A stretch of 64,000 nucleotides of DNA from Alopecurus myosuroides (Eukaryota > Streptophyta > Magnoliopsida > Poales > Poaceae): positions 300,951,835-301,015,834 of the forward strand of contig CM054060.1 of the NCBI GenBank assembly GCA_028641055.1, read 5' to 3'. Below the pieces are notes generated by a model. The model saw nothing but the letters and a program-made list of their open reading frames with translations, was not told where the DNA came from and made no database searches. Of the stretch, positions 1 to 11,238 are shown in pieces (position 1 is the stretch's first letter; each line of letters opens with the position of its first letter). The translations under genes were made by a program, and so were the position numbers.

Positions 1-299
1 TGTGGCGTTGAGTAGGCCTTTGTGGAGAGCTCACACCCCTCCAACGAGACGTACTCCCTTAACAAGGAGGAACTCAGGAATACATCGTGTCTTCGCGTAC
101 TTCCTATCGGTTATCTCGTTCCCTTATACTTTACTTGTGTTTGTATTGCATTTATTGTTGTACTTGCCATATAGGTAAATTCACCTTAGTTGCATTATCT
201 AGAGAATTTACCTTTGTGTCAAGCCTAATTTTGAAGAAAAATTAAAATTGGTCGTAGCACCTATTAACCCCCCCTCTAGGTTCCCATACATTACTTTCA
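1..299 (+). repeat. Cop1 5' LTR, 3' portion only
   Basis: The first 299 bases match 10540-10773 of the 3' LTR with few differences and then continue to an LTR end (CTTTCA) directly before the primer site. The upstream 1.1 kb of this LTR lies outside the window, so the left target duplication cannot be read. Confidence 0.92.
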
Positions 300-301
300 A
301 T

Positions 302-314
302 TGGTATTAGAGCC
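302..314 (+). promoter_or_regulatory. Cop1 primer-binding site
   Basis: TGGTATTAGAGCC lies two bases after the LTR end. It is one base off the usual Copia site TGGTATCAGAGCC, which is complementary to the 3' end of initiator tRNA-Met and primes minus-strand DNA synthesis. Confidence 0.9.
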
Positions 315-353
315 TCGGCTCTTTTATCAGGCTTAACCACCTAAGAGTTTAGT

Positions 354-2731
354 ATGGTCGATGATACGGAGGTCGCCGGTTCCGCGGTGCATGTCTCTAT
401 GGATGATCTCAATGAGTTAAAAAATTCATTGACCTCATCCATGGAGAGCAAAATCGATGAATTGCGAACACTCATGTTGCAATTCATGAAAGCCAAGGAA
501 TCGGAGACCTCCACCTCATCTCCTCCGGAAGAAGTTCCGGAGGGCGCCGAGAAGGGGAATAGTGGTGTTCCACCTAAAGATGCTTCCTCTAAAGACTCCA
601 CCGGTAAGGGTAAGGAGGGAAAAGGAGAATTCCACTTCATCGAAGGACACTATTCTCCCGACCCTCCCGTCCCACATCCTCATATAATTACTAGAGGAGA
701 ACCTCCTAAAATTGATGCACATTCTTTTGGTGAGTGGCAATATTACATGGAAACTCATTTGAACTCTTCTTGTATTGAACTTTGGAGGGTCACTCGAGAT
801 GGATACAAGCCACATGACCCCAAGAACTTGACAAGAAGAGAATCCGTAGATTGTCAACTCAACTACACCGCTTTGTCCATCATTCAACAAGTCGTCGGTC
901 CGAACACATGCCTCATCTTCAACAATATTCCACCGCCAAGGAAACATGGGACACTCTTGTCTTCATGTTTGTGAGCAATGAGAGTATGCAAAGGAATAAG
1001 TATGATGCCTTGAGCAATGAGGACGAAGGGTTCTATATGCATGATGGTGAGATCCATGAAGACATGTATCGAAGGCTCAAGACTCTTGCCACCGCATTCA
1101 ACAATGTTGGTGCCAAGTACATTGATGAAGCTTGGATCAATAGGAAGTACATGATTTCTCTCATGCCATTTGAGCCCACGGACTTGAAGAGCATTCAAGG
1201 AAGACATGACTTTGCCTCTTTGACCTCAACTCAAGTGATGCAAGAAGTGTGCTCCTATCAAGTGCAAACCAAGAATTCTCTTGACAACCGTGCTAGAGCC
1301 CTAGGAATGTACAAAGGAGCATCGGTTGCTTTGAAGGCCAAGGTTGTGTCAAGGGAGGTTGAGTATGAAGATGATTTCTTTGAGGAGTTGGCTCCGTTGA
1401 AGGATCAAGAGTACGGCCCCGTGCTCAAATATGTCATTGCTCTTACCGTGCAAAAGTTTTGGAAGAATCCATCCAAGGCCAAGGCATATGTTGAGGAGAA
1501 TACCAAGTCTCGCTATGGAAATGAAGGGACTCAAAGGGTGAGGTCTTGCTTCAATTGCCAAGATAAGCACCATTTCATTGCGGAGTGTCCCTATGAAAAT
1601 AGAGAACATCATGGTGGAAAGCTCATTCGCAAGGACAATTCCAAGGTTGCTTACAAGAAACCTCACTTCAAGAAGAAACCTTTTAACAAGAAGTCCCCCA
1701 CCAAGGTTGTGCTTGTGACTCAAGAAGAGTATGATTCCGAAAGTGATGAAGAAGAAGAAACCGCAAGTGAAGTGGCCACTCTTGCTATTGCTACAACTCC
1801 ATCATCTTCATCACTCTTTGAATCCCCCAATGAGAATCTTCCTCAACTCAATGCCAAGTGCTTCGTGGCTAAGGCCTTGGAGGTATCACCTTCTCCAAAC
1901 TCTAAGACTCCAAATTAATTGATGAACCATGCAATTCTTAGAGTAGATGAGGAAATTGTCTCTTTGGAACATTTTATGTCTAAAATGCAAGGAGAGACCA
2001 AGAAGTAATTTGATCATCTCATGATCCAATTGGGAGAGGCCCATGAAGCTCTTGAGAAGAAAGGTGAGATTGAAAGAAGGGATGCGGATGAGATAGCATC
2101 TCTCTCCATGACTCTTGAGGAAGAGCATAATGGTAGAGTTTCTCTTGAAGATGAACTTGAATCTATTGAAGAGTCACATAATGAAATTGTTTCTAAGATC
2201 ACTAAAGAACGTGACCTTGAAATTGCTAAATATAAAAGGGCTAAAAAGGATAAGGTTGAGTTTGGGGTTGGTCATGAGAAACTAACCGAGGAGTTTGAGA
2301 ATCTCACCAAGGCTCACAAAGCCTTGGAGAGTGAACACACTATCCTCAAAGAGTTACATGAACAACTTAAAACTCAACTTAATCAACTTAACACCCCTAG
2401 CACTTCTACTTCTTCTTGTGATCATGCAAATATTATTGAGGAAAATGCTAGGTTGAAGGATGAGCTTGCAAGGCTCAAGGGCAAGAGCCCTCAAGTTGAG
2501 GAGGTTGTGGCCTCAAGCCCACAAGTGGTTGTTGCTAGATCACAAATGAGTGCTCCTAAGACACAATTGGGCAAGCAAGGTCTTGGCTATGTTGCTAAGA
2601 AGAAGAACAAGAAGAAGACCAACAATGGTGCTTCGGGTGGTATTGTCATTAGGGACAACACTACTCGTAGCATTTGTGCAGGAACTAACAATCCACACCA
2701 TTTTTATATGTTGATTATTATGGTGTTGTGA
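354..2731 (+). pseudogene. gag: Cop1 gag (broken)
   Basis: Gag builds the virus-like particle and binds RNA. The ATG at 354 opens a frame with an acidic N-terminus and the Copia gag domain. A frameshift near 900 moves it to the frame used from about 905 to 2731. A CCHC zinc knuckle (CFNCQDKHHFIAEC) lies near 1550-1591. After it comes a long Glu/Lys-rich coiled coil (about 2020-2480), then a basic Lys/Asn-rich tail. The coiled-coil extension is typical of Sirevirus Gag. In-frame TAA codons occur at 1916-1918 and 2006-2008, and another shift near 2705 separates gag from the protease segment. The reading frame is otherwise well kept, which points to moderate age. Confidence 0.88.
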
Positions 2732-2848
2732 AAGCTAAATATATTGGCCCTATTGAAGGTTTCATTGACTATACTATTTGGTTTCCAAAGACCCTTGTTT
2801 TTAACATGAGGGGACCCTCCTCGGGTCCTAACTCTAGCCAATGATCTC

Positions 2849-5800
2849 TTGCAGGACTATGCTTCCGGTGGATCTAAATGGATAATTGATAGTGGATGCA
2901 CCACTCATATGACCAGATGCAAAGAACTTGTGACAGAGTTGCGCCCAAATGATATTGATGCAACTGTCACCTATGGAGACAAGTCCTCGTCTAAGGTATC
3001 AGGGTTTGGCAAGGTTGTGATTGCTCCTGATGTTACTATCATGGACGTCATGCTTGTTGAATCCCTTGGCTTCAATTTACTTTCAGTTCGTTCTCTTGGG
3101 AAGATGGGTTTCTCCGTCTTCTTTGATGAAAACACTGTGGTCCTTTTGAGGAGAAAGACTCTTGATGTCGCATACGTGGGACATGTCAAAACTGAGTTGT
3201 TTGTGGTAGACTTTTCTAAGTCCGCCAACTCTCAATCGATGTTTCTTTTCGGAAAGGCGGACGTGGGGTGGTTGTGGCATCGCCGCTTATCCCATGTCAA
3301 CATGAGAACTTTGCAATGTCTTCACAAAGGTGGCCTTATCCTCGGACTAAAAGAAAATGTTTCCTTTTCCAAAGATCGCGTTTGTAGGTCGTGTGTGCAT
3401 GCTATTCCTCACAAGGCCAAGACTATTATCTCATAAAAGAGGATCTTGGAGCTTCTCCATGTTGATCTCTTTGGTGTCGTGCCCGAGGCAAGTCTTGGTG
3501 GCAACAAGTATTGCTTGGTGATCGTCGATGATTATTCAAGATACACTTGAGTTTATTTCTTCAAGTGCAAGAGTGAGACTCAAGAAACTACCATCGACTT
3601 CTCCAACCAAGTGCAACGTCAACACAATGTCCAAATCATGGCTATTAGGACTGACAATGGCTCGGAGTTCAAGAACTACACTTTGAATGAATTCCTTAGT
3701 GATGAGGGTATTAGACATCAATATTCCGCCACCTACACTCCTCAACAAAATGGTGTTGCCGAAAGGATGAATCGAACTCTCTTGGATATGGGAAGTACCA
3801 TGTTGGCGGAGTATTCTTCTCCCCAATATCTATGGGCCGAGGACATATCCACCGCATGCCACTCCTCCAACAGCCTCTACATTCGCAAGGGCTTGGACAA
3901 GACTCCATATGAGATCCTCACCGGCAACGAACCCAACGTCTCCTACTTCCATGTATTCGGTTGTAAGTGTTTCTATTTGATCAAGGGTGTTCGGTTGTCT
4001 AAATTCCAATCTAAAACTATTGAGGGTATATTTGTTGGTTACGGTGCCAAATCCCACACTTATAGAGTCTATGACAAAGCCTCAGGGATTGTCATAGAAT
4101 CTTGTAGTGTGGCTTTCAAGGAAAATGATGGCTCCCAAGTGGCGCAATTTCACGTTTCTAATGTAGATGTTGAAATGCCTCAAAAGGCCATAGGAAGGAT
4201 GGGTGTGGGATTTTTCCGCCCCATTGAGGGACACCTTATGACGACTCGAGAAGGACTATGCTCTACTCAAGTGGAGCCCTCCTCTACAATAAAAGAACAA
4301 GCCAAGGAGACAAGTGTTGCACCTAACCAAGAACATGTTGAAGACCCTTCTCTCATTGACCAAGTTACTATGCAACATGCTACCACTCCTATCATTCAAG
4401 CTAGTCAAGCTCAAGGCCTAGATCAACCTTCTTCATCCTCCTCCCCTCAAGTTGAAGCAAGTGTGGATGTTGTTGTTGATGATGATGATGATGTTGATGA
4501 TGATGATCAAGGCCAACAAATTGGTTAAGACGGGGACCCAAATGATCAAGATGATCAAGTGATTCCTCCTCGCAATAATGAGGAGATCGAAGCCCGTCGT
4601 GCTAGAAGGATTAGAAGAGATTTGAAGCGTATTGATGCATCCGATAATAAAGTGTTGGAAGATGTCCAAGCTAGAAGATCCACAAGAAAGCAATTGGCTC
4701 ATTTTAGTGAGCATCAATCTCACATATCTATGGTGGAACCAAACAAAGTGTTTGAAGCTCTTGAGGACTCCAATTGGGTTGAAGCTATGCATGATGAGCT
4801 CAATAACTTTGAGCGCAACAAGGTTTGGAGACTATTTGAGAAGCCCAAAGATTGCCACAATGTTATTGGCACTAAGTGGATATTCAAGTACAAGCAAGAT
4901 GAGCATGGCATTGTCATAAGGAACAAGGCAAGATTGGTGGCTCAAGGTTACACTCAAGTGGAAGGCATTGACTTTGATGAAACCTATGCTCCCGTGGCCC
5001 GCCTTGAGTCCATATGTATCCTTCTTGCATATGCATCTTCGCATAATTTCAAATTGCAACAAATGGATGTCAAAAGTGCTTTCTTAAATGGTCCACTCAA
5101 AGAGGAGGTATATGTTAAGAAACATCCGGGGTTCGAGAACCTCAACTTCCCTAACCATGTCTACAAGCTCGATAAGGCCCTCTATGGACTTAAACAAGCA
5201 CCATGTGCGTGGTATGAGCACCTTAGAGATATGTTTGATGACCGTGGTTTTGAAGTTGGGAAGATCGACCCCACTCTCTTCACAAAGAGGGTAAAGGGAG
5301 AGATTTTCATATGCCAACTCTATGTGGAAGATATTATCTTTGGATCAACTAACCAAGCTTTCAATAATGAGTTCTTAAATCTTATGACTGACAGGTTTGA
5401 GATGTCCATGATGGGAGAGCTTAAATTCTTCCTTGGCTTTGAGATCAAGCAACTGGCTCGTGGGACTTTCATTTCTCAAGCCAAGTATGCCCAAGATATG
5501 CTCAAGAGGTTTAATTCCCAACGTTCAAAAGAGAAACCATCTCCTATGCAAGTCAAGTGCCACCTCAAGGCGAAATCCGGATGGTAAAGATGTGGACCAA
5601 AAGTTGTATCGTTCTATGATTGGTTCTTTGCTTTACCTTTGTTCATCTAGGCACGATATCGTTTTGAGTGTAGGTGTGTGTGCAAGGTATCAAGCGGCTC
5701 CTAAGGAAAGCCACTTGGTGGCAGTCCATAGGATTTTTCGGTATTTGGTTCATACCTCAAGGTTTGGTTTGTGGTACCCAAAGGGGGCACAATTCTCTCT

Positions 5801-6275
5801 CAAGGGCTACACGGACTCGGATTGGGCCGGTAATCAAGATGATAGGAAGTCTACTTCCAAGGCTTGCCAATTTCTTCGTAGGTCTTTGGTGAGTTGGTCT
5901 TCCAAGAAGAAAAATTTCATATCTCTCTCCACCGCTGAAGCCGAGTATGTGGCGGCCGCTAGTGCTTGCACCCAATTGCTATGGATGAGGCAAACCCTCA
6001 AAGAGTATGATGTTCACTTGGATAAGGTGCCTCTCATGTGTGACAATGAAAGTTACATCAAGATCGCCTACAGCCCCGTGCAACACATAAGGACGAAGCA
6101 TATTGAGATTCGTCATCATTTCATCCGGGACCATGTGCCAAGAGGTGATATTGAGATAGCATATGTCCCCACCAAGGATAATCTCGCAGACATCTTCACG
6201 GAGCCACTTGATGATTCAAGGTTTATGTTCTTGAGGAATGAGCTAAATATCATTGATTCTAGGAGTTTGACTTGA
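2849..6275 (+). pseudogene. pol: Cop1 pol: protease, integrase, RT, RNase H (broken)
   Basis: Domains appear in Copia order. The protease has IIDSGCTTHM near 2884. The pre-integrase zinc finger (WHRRLSH, then a C-x2-C) lies near 3270-3400. The integrase core has its acidic triad in HVDLFG, RTDNGSEF and GVAER (about 3460-3770). RT begins near 4740 and contains [12 protein letters not shown] and [11 protein letters not shown]. RNase H has YTDSDWAG and AEAEYVAAA (about 5808-5955). The end (SRSLT, stop at 6273-6275) matches Cop2. Breaks: TAA 3434-3436, TGA 3548-3550, TAA 4526-4528 and a frameshift near 5570. The RT motif normally read YVDD is YVED (5321-5332), which would impair catalysis. A run of Asp codons from a GAT repeat sits at 4475-4510. 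Confidence 0.9.
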
Positions 6276-7042
6276 AGATCTTGGACACACCCCTATAGTT
6301 GATACGTGTTTGGGTTTAGGTGTAGGCATGGACATAGGGGAGTGTTATCCTAACACATTGGGTTCTCCCTCCCCCCATTATTCCCAAAGCAAAATAATTC
6401 ATTGTTATCTCTCTTTTTCTAATGTTGAATTGTGAGCTTCAATGTAGAGAATTGGCCATGCACCCAAGATATATCTTCGCGGTGAAATACCATGATCTCT
6501 TACATGGTGGCTTAGGCCACCAACCTCTTCCTTTGAAAAGTTGGTTCTTATTTGGTTCTTGTTTGGTGTTATTTTGACTTGTTGAGTTTTGTTTGCCTCT
6601 TTGGAAAACATACTCAAAATTTGGTGTTCTAAGGTTTGTTCTTGCTTTCCTTGAGTATGAAGTCCCATCCCTATTGTTGCTTTTCTATACCAAGCCAAAA
6701 TATTCCCAAGAGCCAAGTTTTTCTATCCTCATACATGTCGTGTCCATTTTCTGGGAATTTTTTGGAGTGTGGTCTAGAGACTCCGGTCTGCCACACCGGA
6801 ATCTCCGGTCAGTCCGGAGACTCCGGTGTTAAGTTCGGAGACTCCGGTCTGGGGGTTTAACAGTATAAAAAGGGGATCGGGGGAGTTGGGGTTTCATTCC
6901 CCAACTTCCATCCCCGACCCCCACACCGACTGCTGTGCCGCCGTCGCCTCCAAGGTCCCTTCCGGCCGGTTTCCACCGCCGGAATCCGCCCCCGAGGGCC
7001 TCCCTCGACTCCCCCTCGCGTTTCCCCTCCGTGAGATACTCC
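6276..7042 (+). promoter_or_regulatory. Cop1 internal promoter-like module between pol and the extra gene
   Basis: About 770 bp without pol sequence. From 6780 to 6850 it holds a cluster of palindromic elements built from CCGGAG and CTCCGG, for example GTCCGGAGACTCCGGTG. A TATA-like TATAAAAA follows at 6864-6871, then a GC-rich leader running to an ATG at 7043. The same order is found in Cop2 (42980-43302), with a decayed TATA there. The same palindromes precede the TATA box in the LTR. I infer a second promoter that drives the downstream gene. Confidence 0.55.
6864..6871 (+). promoter_or_regulatory. TATA-like box of the internal module in Cop1
   Basis: TATAAAAA followed by a G-rich stretch, 15-80 bases downstream of the palindrome cluster and about 170 bases upstream of the candidate ATG at 7043. 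In Cop2 the aligned position reads ATAGTAAAAA (about 43112-43122). Confidence 0.5.
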
Positions 7043-8989
7043 ATGGCCGATATGGGTGACAAACGTACCCCCTCTCCCCTCCTTTTTCTTGTTTTTCATC
7101 TAGGTTTTGCTCTAGATGCTTGTTTTGGGAGAGATGGTACCTTCTATTTGTTTTTAGAAACACCCTAGGCTGTTCTCCCCAGTAGAAATCATCTAGAAAC
7201 TATTTAGAGCAAGTTTTGGTGAATCCACATCTCAGATCTGAGAACAGTCCGGAGACTCCGGTGTTAGTTCGGAGATTGCGGTCTGCCAGACCGGAGACTC
7301 TGGTGTGAATTCTCCAAAACTTGTCCAGATGCTTCTGTTTGATTTCCTCCTCCACTTTATGGACATGTATGCTCATTTTTCTTCTCTCTGGTTTTGTGTT
7401 TGGATGTTTGTGTTTTTAGGGAAAGGAAGGTCAAAGTCATCAGCCTCAAATCCTCATGTAAAACCTATGAAGTATCGTACCCACTCATGCAACTATCTTG
7501 TCACTGATCCGGATACTGGGAGAGTTGGTCAGAGGAGAACCTTTGAGGATGAGCGTCGTCAAAGTGATGTTGTCCAAGAAAGACAGAGGCGTGAACTGGC
7601 GAAGAAGGCCAAGTATGATAGGATCACCACTGTGGTGTCTATGAGCAAGAGGGAGTACAGGATCATGCGGGCCAGACCCTTCGTCACTATGGCCCGCACT
7701 GCTGAGAGTTATCACTACTGGAGGAGGGAGTCCGAGCTGATTCAGAGGGAGATCTATGCCAAGCTGAGGCATCCTGTTTGTCCACTGCGGATTCTTGACT
7801 TGGATGCTCTGGGAAGTTCTGAGTACTTTGAGGAGGCTGTGTGGATCACGAAGAAGCTGGGTCTTGAGCATCTGGTTGGCATTCAACAGAATTATAATAT
7901 CCAGGCCGTTCAGTAGTTCTTTGCCACTGTCACATTTGGAGAAGATGATGATGTTTCTCTTGTTTGGATGACCGGGCCGAGGAAGTGTGAGTCCTCTATC
8001 AGCAGGTTGGCCGAGCTGCTTGGCTACCCATGGGGTGATGACTGTGGTCAGCGTATGCATATCCATGGTGTGGCCTACAACAAGAAGAGGATGGCTCCTA
8101 TGTATGAGAAGCTCTCGAGCACCTGCACCACTAAGGACCTCAGGAGAGTTTACAACATCCTTCTCCGCCTCTTCCGCAACAACATTGCTCCCAAGGCCGG
8201 GAATGTGGACGCTATCCGTGGTGGTATTGTCAACTTGCTCTATCAGGCTTCCAGTGTCACTTAGGTGGTCCAGATGGTGAGGGGTATGAGATTGATGTCA
8301 TGCACTTCATTAAGGAAGAGATATATTCTGCCATGATTGAGATAAAGAAGGTCTCGGTGTATGCTCCTTATGTGATGATGCACATTCTTGATGAGTGCCC
8401 GGGTCTTGTCTGTGAGACTGAGCCTACTGTTGGCACTCTTAAGGTGCTCTCCTCTCACCGCTCTGGTGTGGACACCCCTATGGGTGATGCTGAGGCTGCT
8501 CCTAGGTCTAGGAGGAAGAATTCCGACCCTCCCTCTCGTCGTTCTAGCAAGGAAAAAACTCAAGATGAGATGAAGAAACTTTCTTGGTTTCAGCGTAATA
8601 TTCTGTGCATGACGATTGCTGTCCACAAGGAGAACCATGAGGCCTATAAGGAAAGGCGCCAGCTGAGGATGATGATCACCAAGCTCCAGGACCATGCAGG
8701 TGTTGGGGCTACTCCTCCTCTTGATCCTCCAACTTAGTCTTTGACCGTGACTTATGAGGACTGGAACTCACACCACTACCCGTGGGCTGATTTTGAGGAG
8801 GTCACTTCGGCTCATTCCTCTTCTACCAACTATGGAAAGGCTCCTATGAGCGAGGAAGAGGAGCAGGCTGAGGAGCATACTGAGGAAGAAGAAGAGGATC
8901 TAGAGGAGTTTGAAGTAGAAGATGAAGATGAAGATGAGGATGGAGAAGGCACATACCGCATTGATGATGACGATGATGGGAATGACTGA
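7043..8989 (+). pseudogene. Cop1 extra downstream gene (env position), spliced model, broken
   Basis: Model: exon 1 7043-7064 (ATG plus seven codons and one base), intron 7065-7419 (GT...TTTTTAG), exon 2 7420-8989. The splice restores the same phase in Cop1 and Cop2, and the introns are 355 and 356 bp. The protein starts basic. It then has a helical region containing KLGLEHLVGIQQ and FFATVTFGEDD, then SWFQRNILCMTI and a charged helix near 8575-8690, and it ends in a long Glu/Asp tail (about 8850-8986). Breaks: TAG 7914-7916, a frameshift near 8250 and TAG 8735-8737. The position matches the env-like gene of Sireviruses, but I see no clear signal peptide or membrane span. The FATVTF segment looks by eye like plant transposon-protein or ATHILA ORF1 domains. 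Function unknown. Confidence 0.65.
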
Positions 8990-9039
8990 TTCCTTGGATT
9001 GCGTGTAGTGATCTTTTCCCTTTTTGGTGTCTCGATGCC

Positions 9040-9442
9040 AAAGGGGGAGAAGTAGCTAGACTTCTCGGGGATTTTCAAGGGTTGCTTTGGTTTGATGTTT
9101 TTTTCTTCGGAACACAAGTCCTTGGACTTGATTTGCTTTTATGGCTTGTGTTCCCTTTATCTTAGTTGATTTCATTTCCTAGTGAACTTTAAATCTATGT
9201 GTGTGGTGAGACTAAGTGGTGAAGTTATCTATCTTATTGTGCTTAATATTGCTCTACCTATCGTACCTATGCATGTATTTATCTTGTTCATTAGTATTTG
9301 ATCTAGAGGGCATTGTTTGTAAAACATAGGGGGAGCTCATGACTTGAGTGCTCGAAAGCCCGTCTATTTCTTACAAACATATCCTAGCTGTGATTTTATT
9401 GGAAATATGTGTGTTGTCATCAAACACCAAAAAGGGTGAGAT
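9040..9442 (+). promoter_or_regulatory. Cop1 reiterated polypurine tracts before the 3' LTR
   Basis: Three purine-rich tracts: AAAGGGGGAGAAG near 9040-9052, ATAGGGGGAG near 9326-9335, and CAAAAAGGGTGAGAT abutting the LTR (9428-9442). The last is the expected primer for plus-strand DNA synthesis. Multiple upstream copies are a known Sirevirus trait, and Cop2 keeps the same set. The rest of 8990-9442 shows no gene. Confidence 0.75.
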
Positions 9443-9609
9443 TGAAAGTGCAAACGCACTTAAATCATATCGTTTTGGTGTTTGTTAAGAACACATGTAT
9501 CCTCAAGTGTGTTGATGTTTTTGAGGGCCTATATATCATATTTTCTTTGGTGGTATTGAGTTACAAAAAGAGGCAAAGATCAAGGTGGAACTTCTGCTGG
9601 AATTTCATT

Positions 9610-10095
9610 CTAGGCCGGAGTCTCCGGTATGAAGATTTTTCGAGGAACAAATGTGTGCCGAGTGTCTGGTGTCACCCACTGCAGTCACTCCGGAGACTTA
9701 CAGGAGAAACACCAGAGTCTCTGGTATGAGTATATCGTGTGAAGAAACTGTGCTGAAATTTCGGTGTCACCCGCTGGACCCAGTCCGGAGTTTACCGGAG
9801 ACTGTGCGGAGTCTCCGGACTGAATGGCACTTGTGTTGCACGCTCCCCCTCAGACTGTCTCTGCTCTCAGGCGACAAGACGCAAGCGATGGTAGCACCGG
9901 AGTCTCCGGTCCCGCGCACCGGAGTCTTCGGACTGGTGGCTACTTTGAATAAATAGAAGCTGGATGGTGTGGTGTCAGCCGCTGGAACCACACCAGAGAC
10001 TTACCGGAATATGTACGGCGTCTCCGGACTAAAGCCTGGCGAAATATCTCAGAACGGAGTCTCCGGACTTTACACCGGAGTCTTCGGTGTGAGTT
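9610..10095 (+). repeat. Cluster of CCGGAG/CTCCGG palindromes in the Cop1 LTR
   Basis: At least eight related motifs lie upstream of the TATA box. One is a perfect 15-base palindrome, ACCGGAGTCTCCGGT at 9896-9910. Another, ACCAGAGTCTCTGGT at 9711-9725, keeps the symmetry despite two base changes. Palindromic repeats in the U3 region are known in maize Sireviruses and are thought to be cis-regulatory. The motif here is a different sequence with the same layout. Confidence 0.8.
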
Positions 10096-10135
10096 TGACA
10101 GAAACATCTCCAACGGCTCCAAAATTTATGAGGGG

Positions 10136-10143
10136 TATAAATA
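10136..10143 (+). promoter_or_regulatory. TATA box of the Cop1 3' LTR
   Basis: TATAAATA in the context GGGGTATAAATACCCC, just downstream of the palindrome cluster. The Cop2 LTR has the same box at 62289-62296. Confidence 0.75.
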
Positions 10144-10773
10144 CCCCCTCCCCTTCACCTACCTCCAGCTAGCTCATCCCAATTATATCTCAGCATTGCT
10201 TGAGCTCACCCACCTTGCTAGATCTCCCAATTTACCCAAAAGTGTTAATCTTCGGAGGATTGAAGGAGAAGGCCCTGATCAACGTCTTCACCAACCGGAT
10301 TTCATTTCCCCCCTCATTTGCTTGAGGGGAACTAGTCTAGGGTTTCCTCTTGTGGAGAACCTAGACATCTTGTCTCTCTCTTGGTGATTCTTGTGATTGT
10401 TGGGATCCCGCAATTTGGTTGTGGGTGTGTGCCCCAAACTTATTTGTAAAGGACTCGATTCCCGCCTCAAAGGAGATCAATAGTGGAAGGTGGACTAGGC
10501 CTTTGTGGCGGGGTTCATCGGAGAATAGGGTGAGGCCTTTGTGGCGTTGAGTAGGCCTTTGTGGCGAGCTCACACCCCTCTAACGAGACGTACTCCCTTA
10601 ACAAGGAGGAACTCAGGAATACATCATATCTCCGCGTGCTTCCTCTCGGTTATATCGTTCCCTTATCCTTTACTTGTGTTTGTATTGCATTTATTGTTGT
10701 ACTTCTCATCTAGGTTAATTCACCTTAGTTGCATTATCTAGAGAATTTACCTTTGTGTCAAGCCTAATCTTGA

Positions 10774-11227
10774 AGAAAAATTTATCTTAATTATTTTCTT
10801 GTATTTGCGGATGCTTGCGAGGGGTATAATCACAAGTATGTATTAGTCCTAGTTGGGCGGTACGTTAGCATAGGTTCACCCACACAACACTTCACGAACC
10901 AATGGATATTAATCAACCGTAACAAAGCGAAAGCACTTGACGAAATTCCCATGTGTCCTCGAGAACATTTGGTAGTCATAAGTAACACAACCGGCTTGTC
11001 CTTTGCTCTTTAAAAGATTGGGCCACTCACTACAATATTATTTAATGCACTTTATTTAATTGTACTTTATTTATCTACTATAACCAAAACAACCAAAAAC
11101 TCGTTTGCTAGTGTTTCAGTGAATCCTCTATCCAACCTGCCTGTCAACGCCTTCTGCTCCTCATTGGGTTCGACACACTTATTTATCGAAAGTACTACGA
11201 TACACCCACTATACTTGTGGGTCATCA
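10774..11227 (+). repeat. Gyp-A 5' LTR, 3' part only
   Basis: It matches 27766-28212 in the 3' LTR, beginning TTTATCTTAATTA and ending TGTGGGTCATCA. Everything upstream of this point, more than 800 bp judging from the 3' copy, is missing. The junction with the Cop1 LTR shares only one to three bases, as expected for an illegitimate deletion. Confidence 0.88.
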
Positions 11228-11238
11228 AGACTATTTTC

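Larger units (their letters stand above)
1..10773 (+). mobile_element. Cop1: Copia retrotransposon, Sirevirus/Maximus type, 5' and 3' incomplete
   Basis: Seen: an LTR end with a tRNA-iMet-type primer site, then gag, protease, integrase, RT and RNase H in Copia order, an extra downstream gene, several purine tracts and a 3' LTR. The long coiled-coil extension of gag, the extra gene after pol, the reiterated purine tracts and the palindrome-rich LTR are known hallmarks of Sireviruses. Position 1 of the window aligns with 10540 in the 3' LTR, so the full LTR was about 1.4 kb. The 3' LTR stops at 10773, about 66 bp before its expected end, where Gyp-A sequence begins. The coding regions carry stops and frameshifts, so the copy cannot move by itself. 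Confidence 0.93.
9443..10773 (+). repeat. Cop1 3' LTR, truncated
   Basis: It starts TGAAAGTGCAAACGC immediately after the purine tract, as does the Cop2 LTR. It contains the palindrome cluster, a TATA box and the transcribed segment that matches window positions 1-234. It ends abruptly at GAAGAAAAA, where the 5' copy would continue for about 66 bp. The next base belongs to the Gyp-A LTR. Confidence 0.92.

Noticed and set aside
516..947. Minus-strand open stretches over Cop1 gag and pol as genes
   Set aside because: They mirror the plus-strand gag and pol codons, have no motifs, and are not conserved as frames in Cop2.
7305..7320. ATG at 7305 as the start of the Cop1 extra gene
   Set aside because: It lies inside the proposed intron, next to a palindrome copy, and the codons up to 7419 have no counterpart frame in Cop2.
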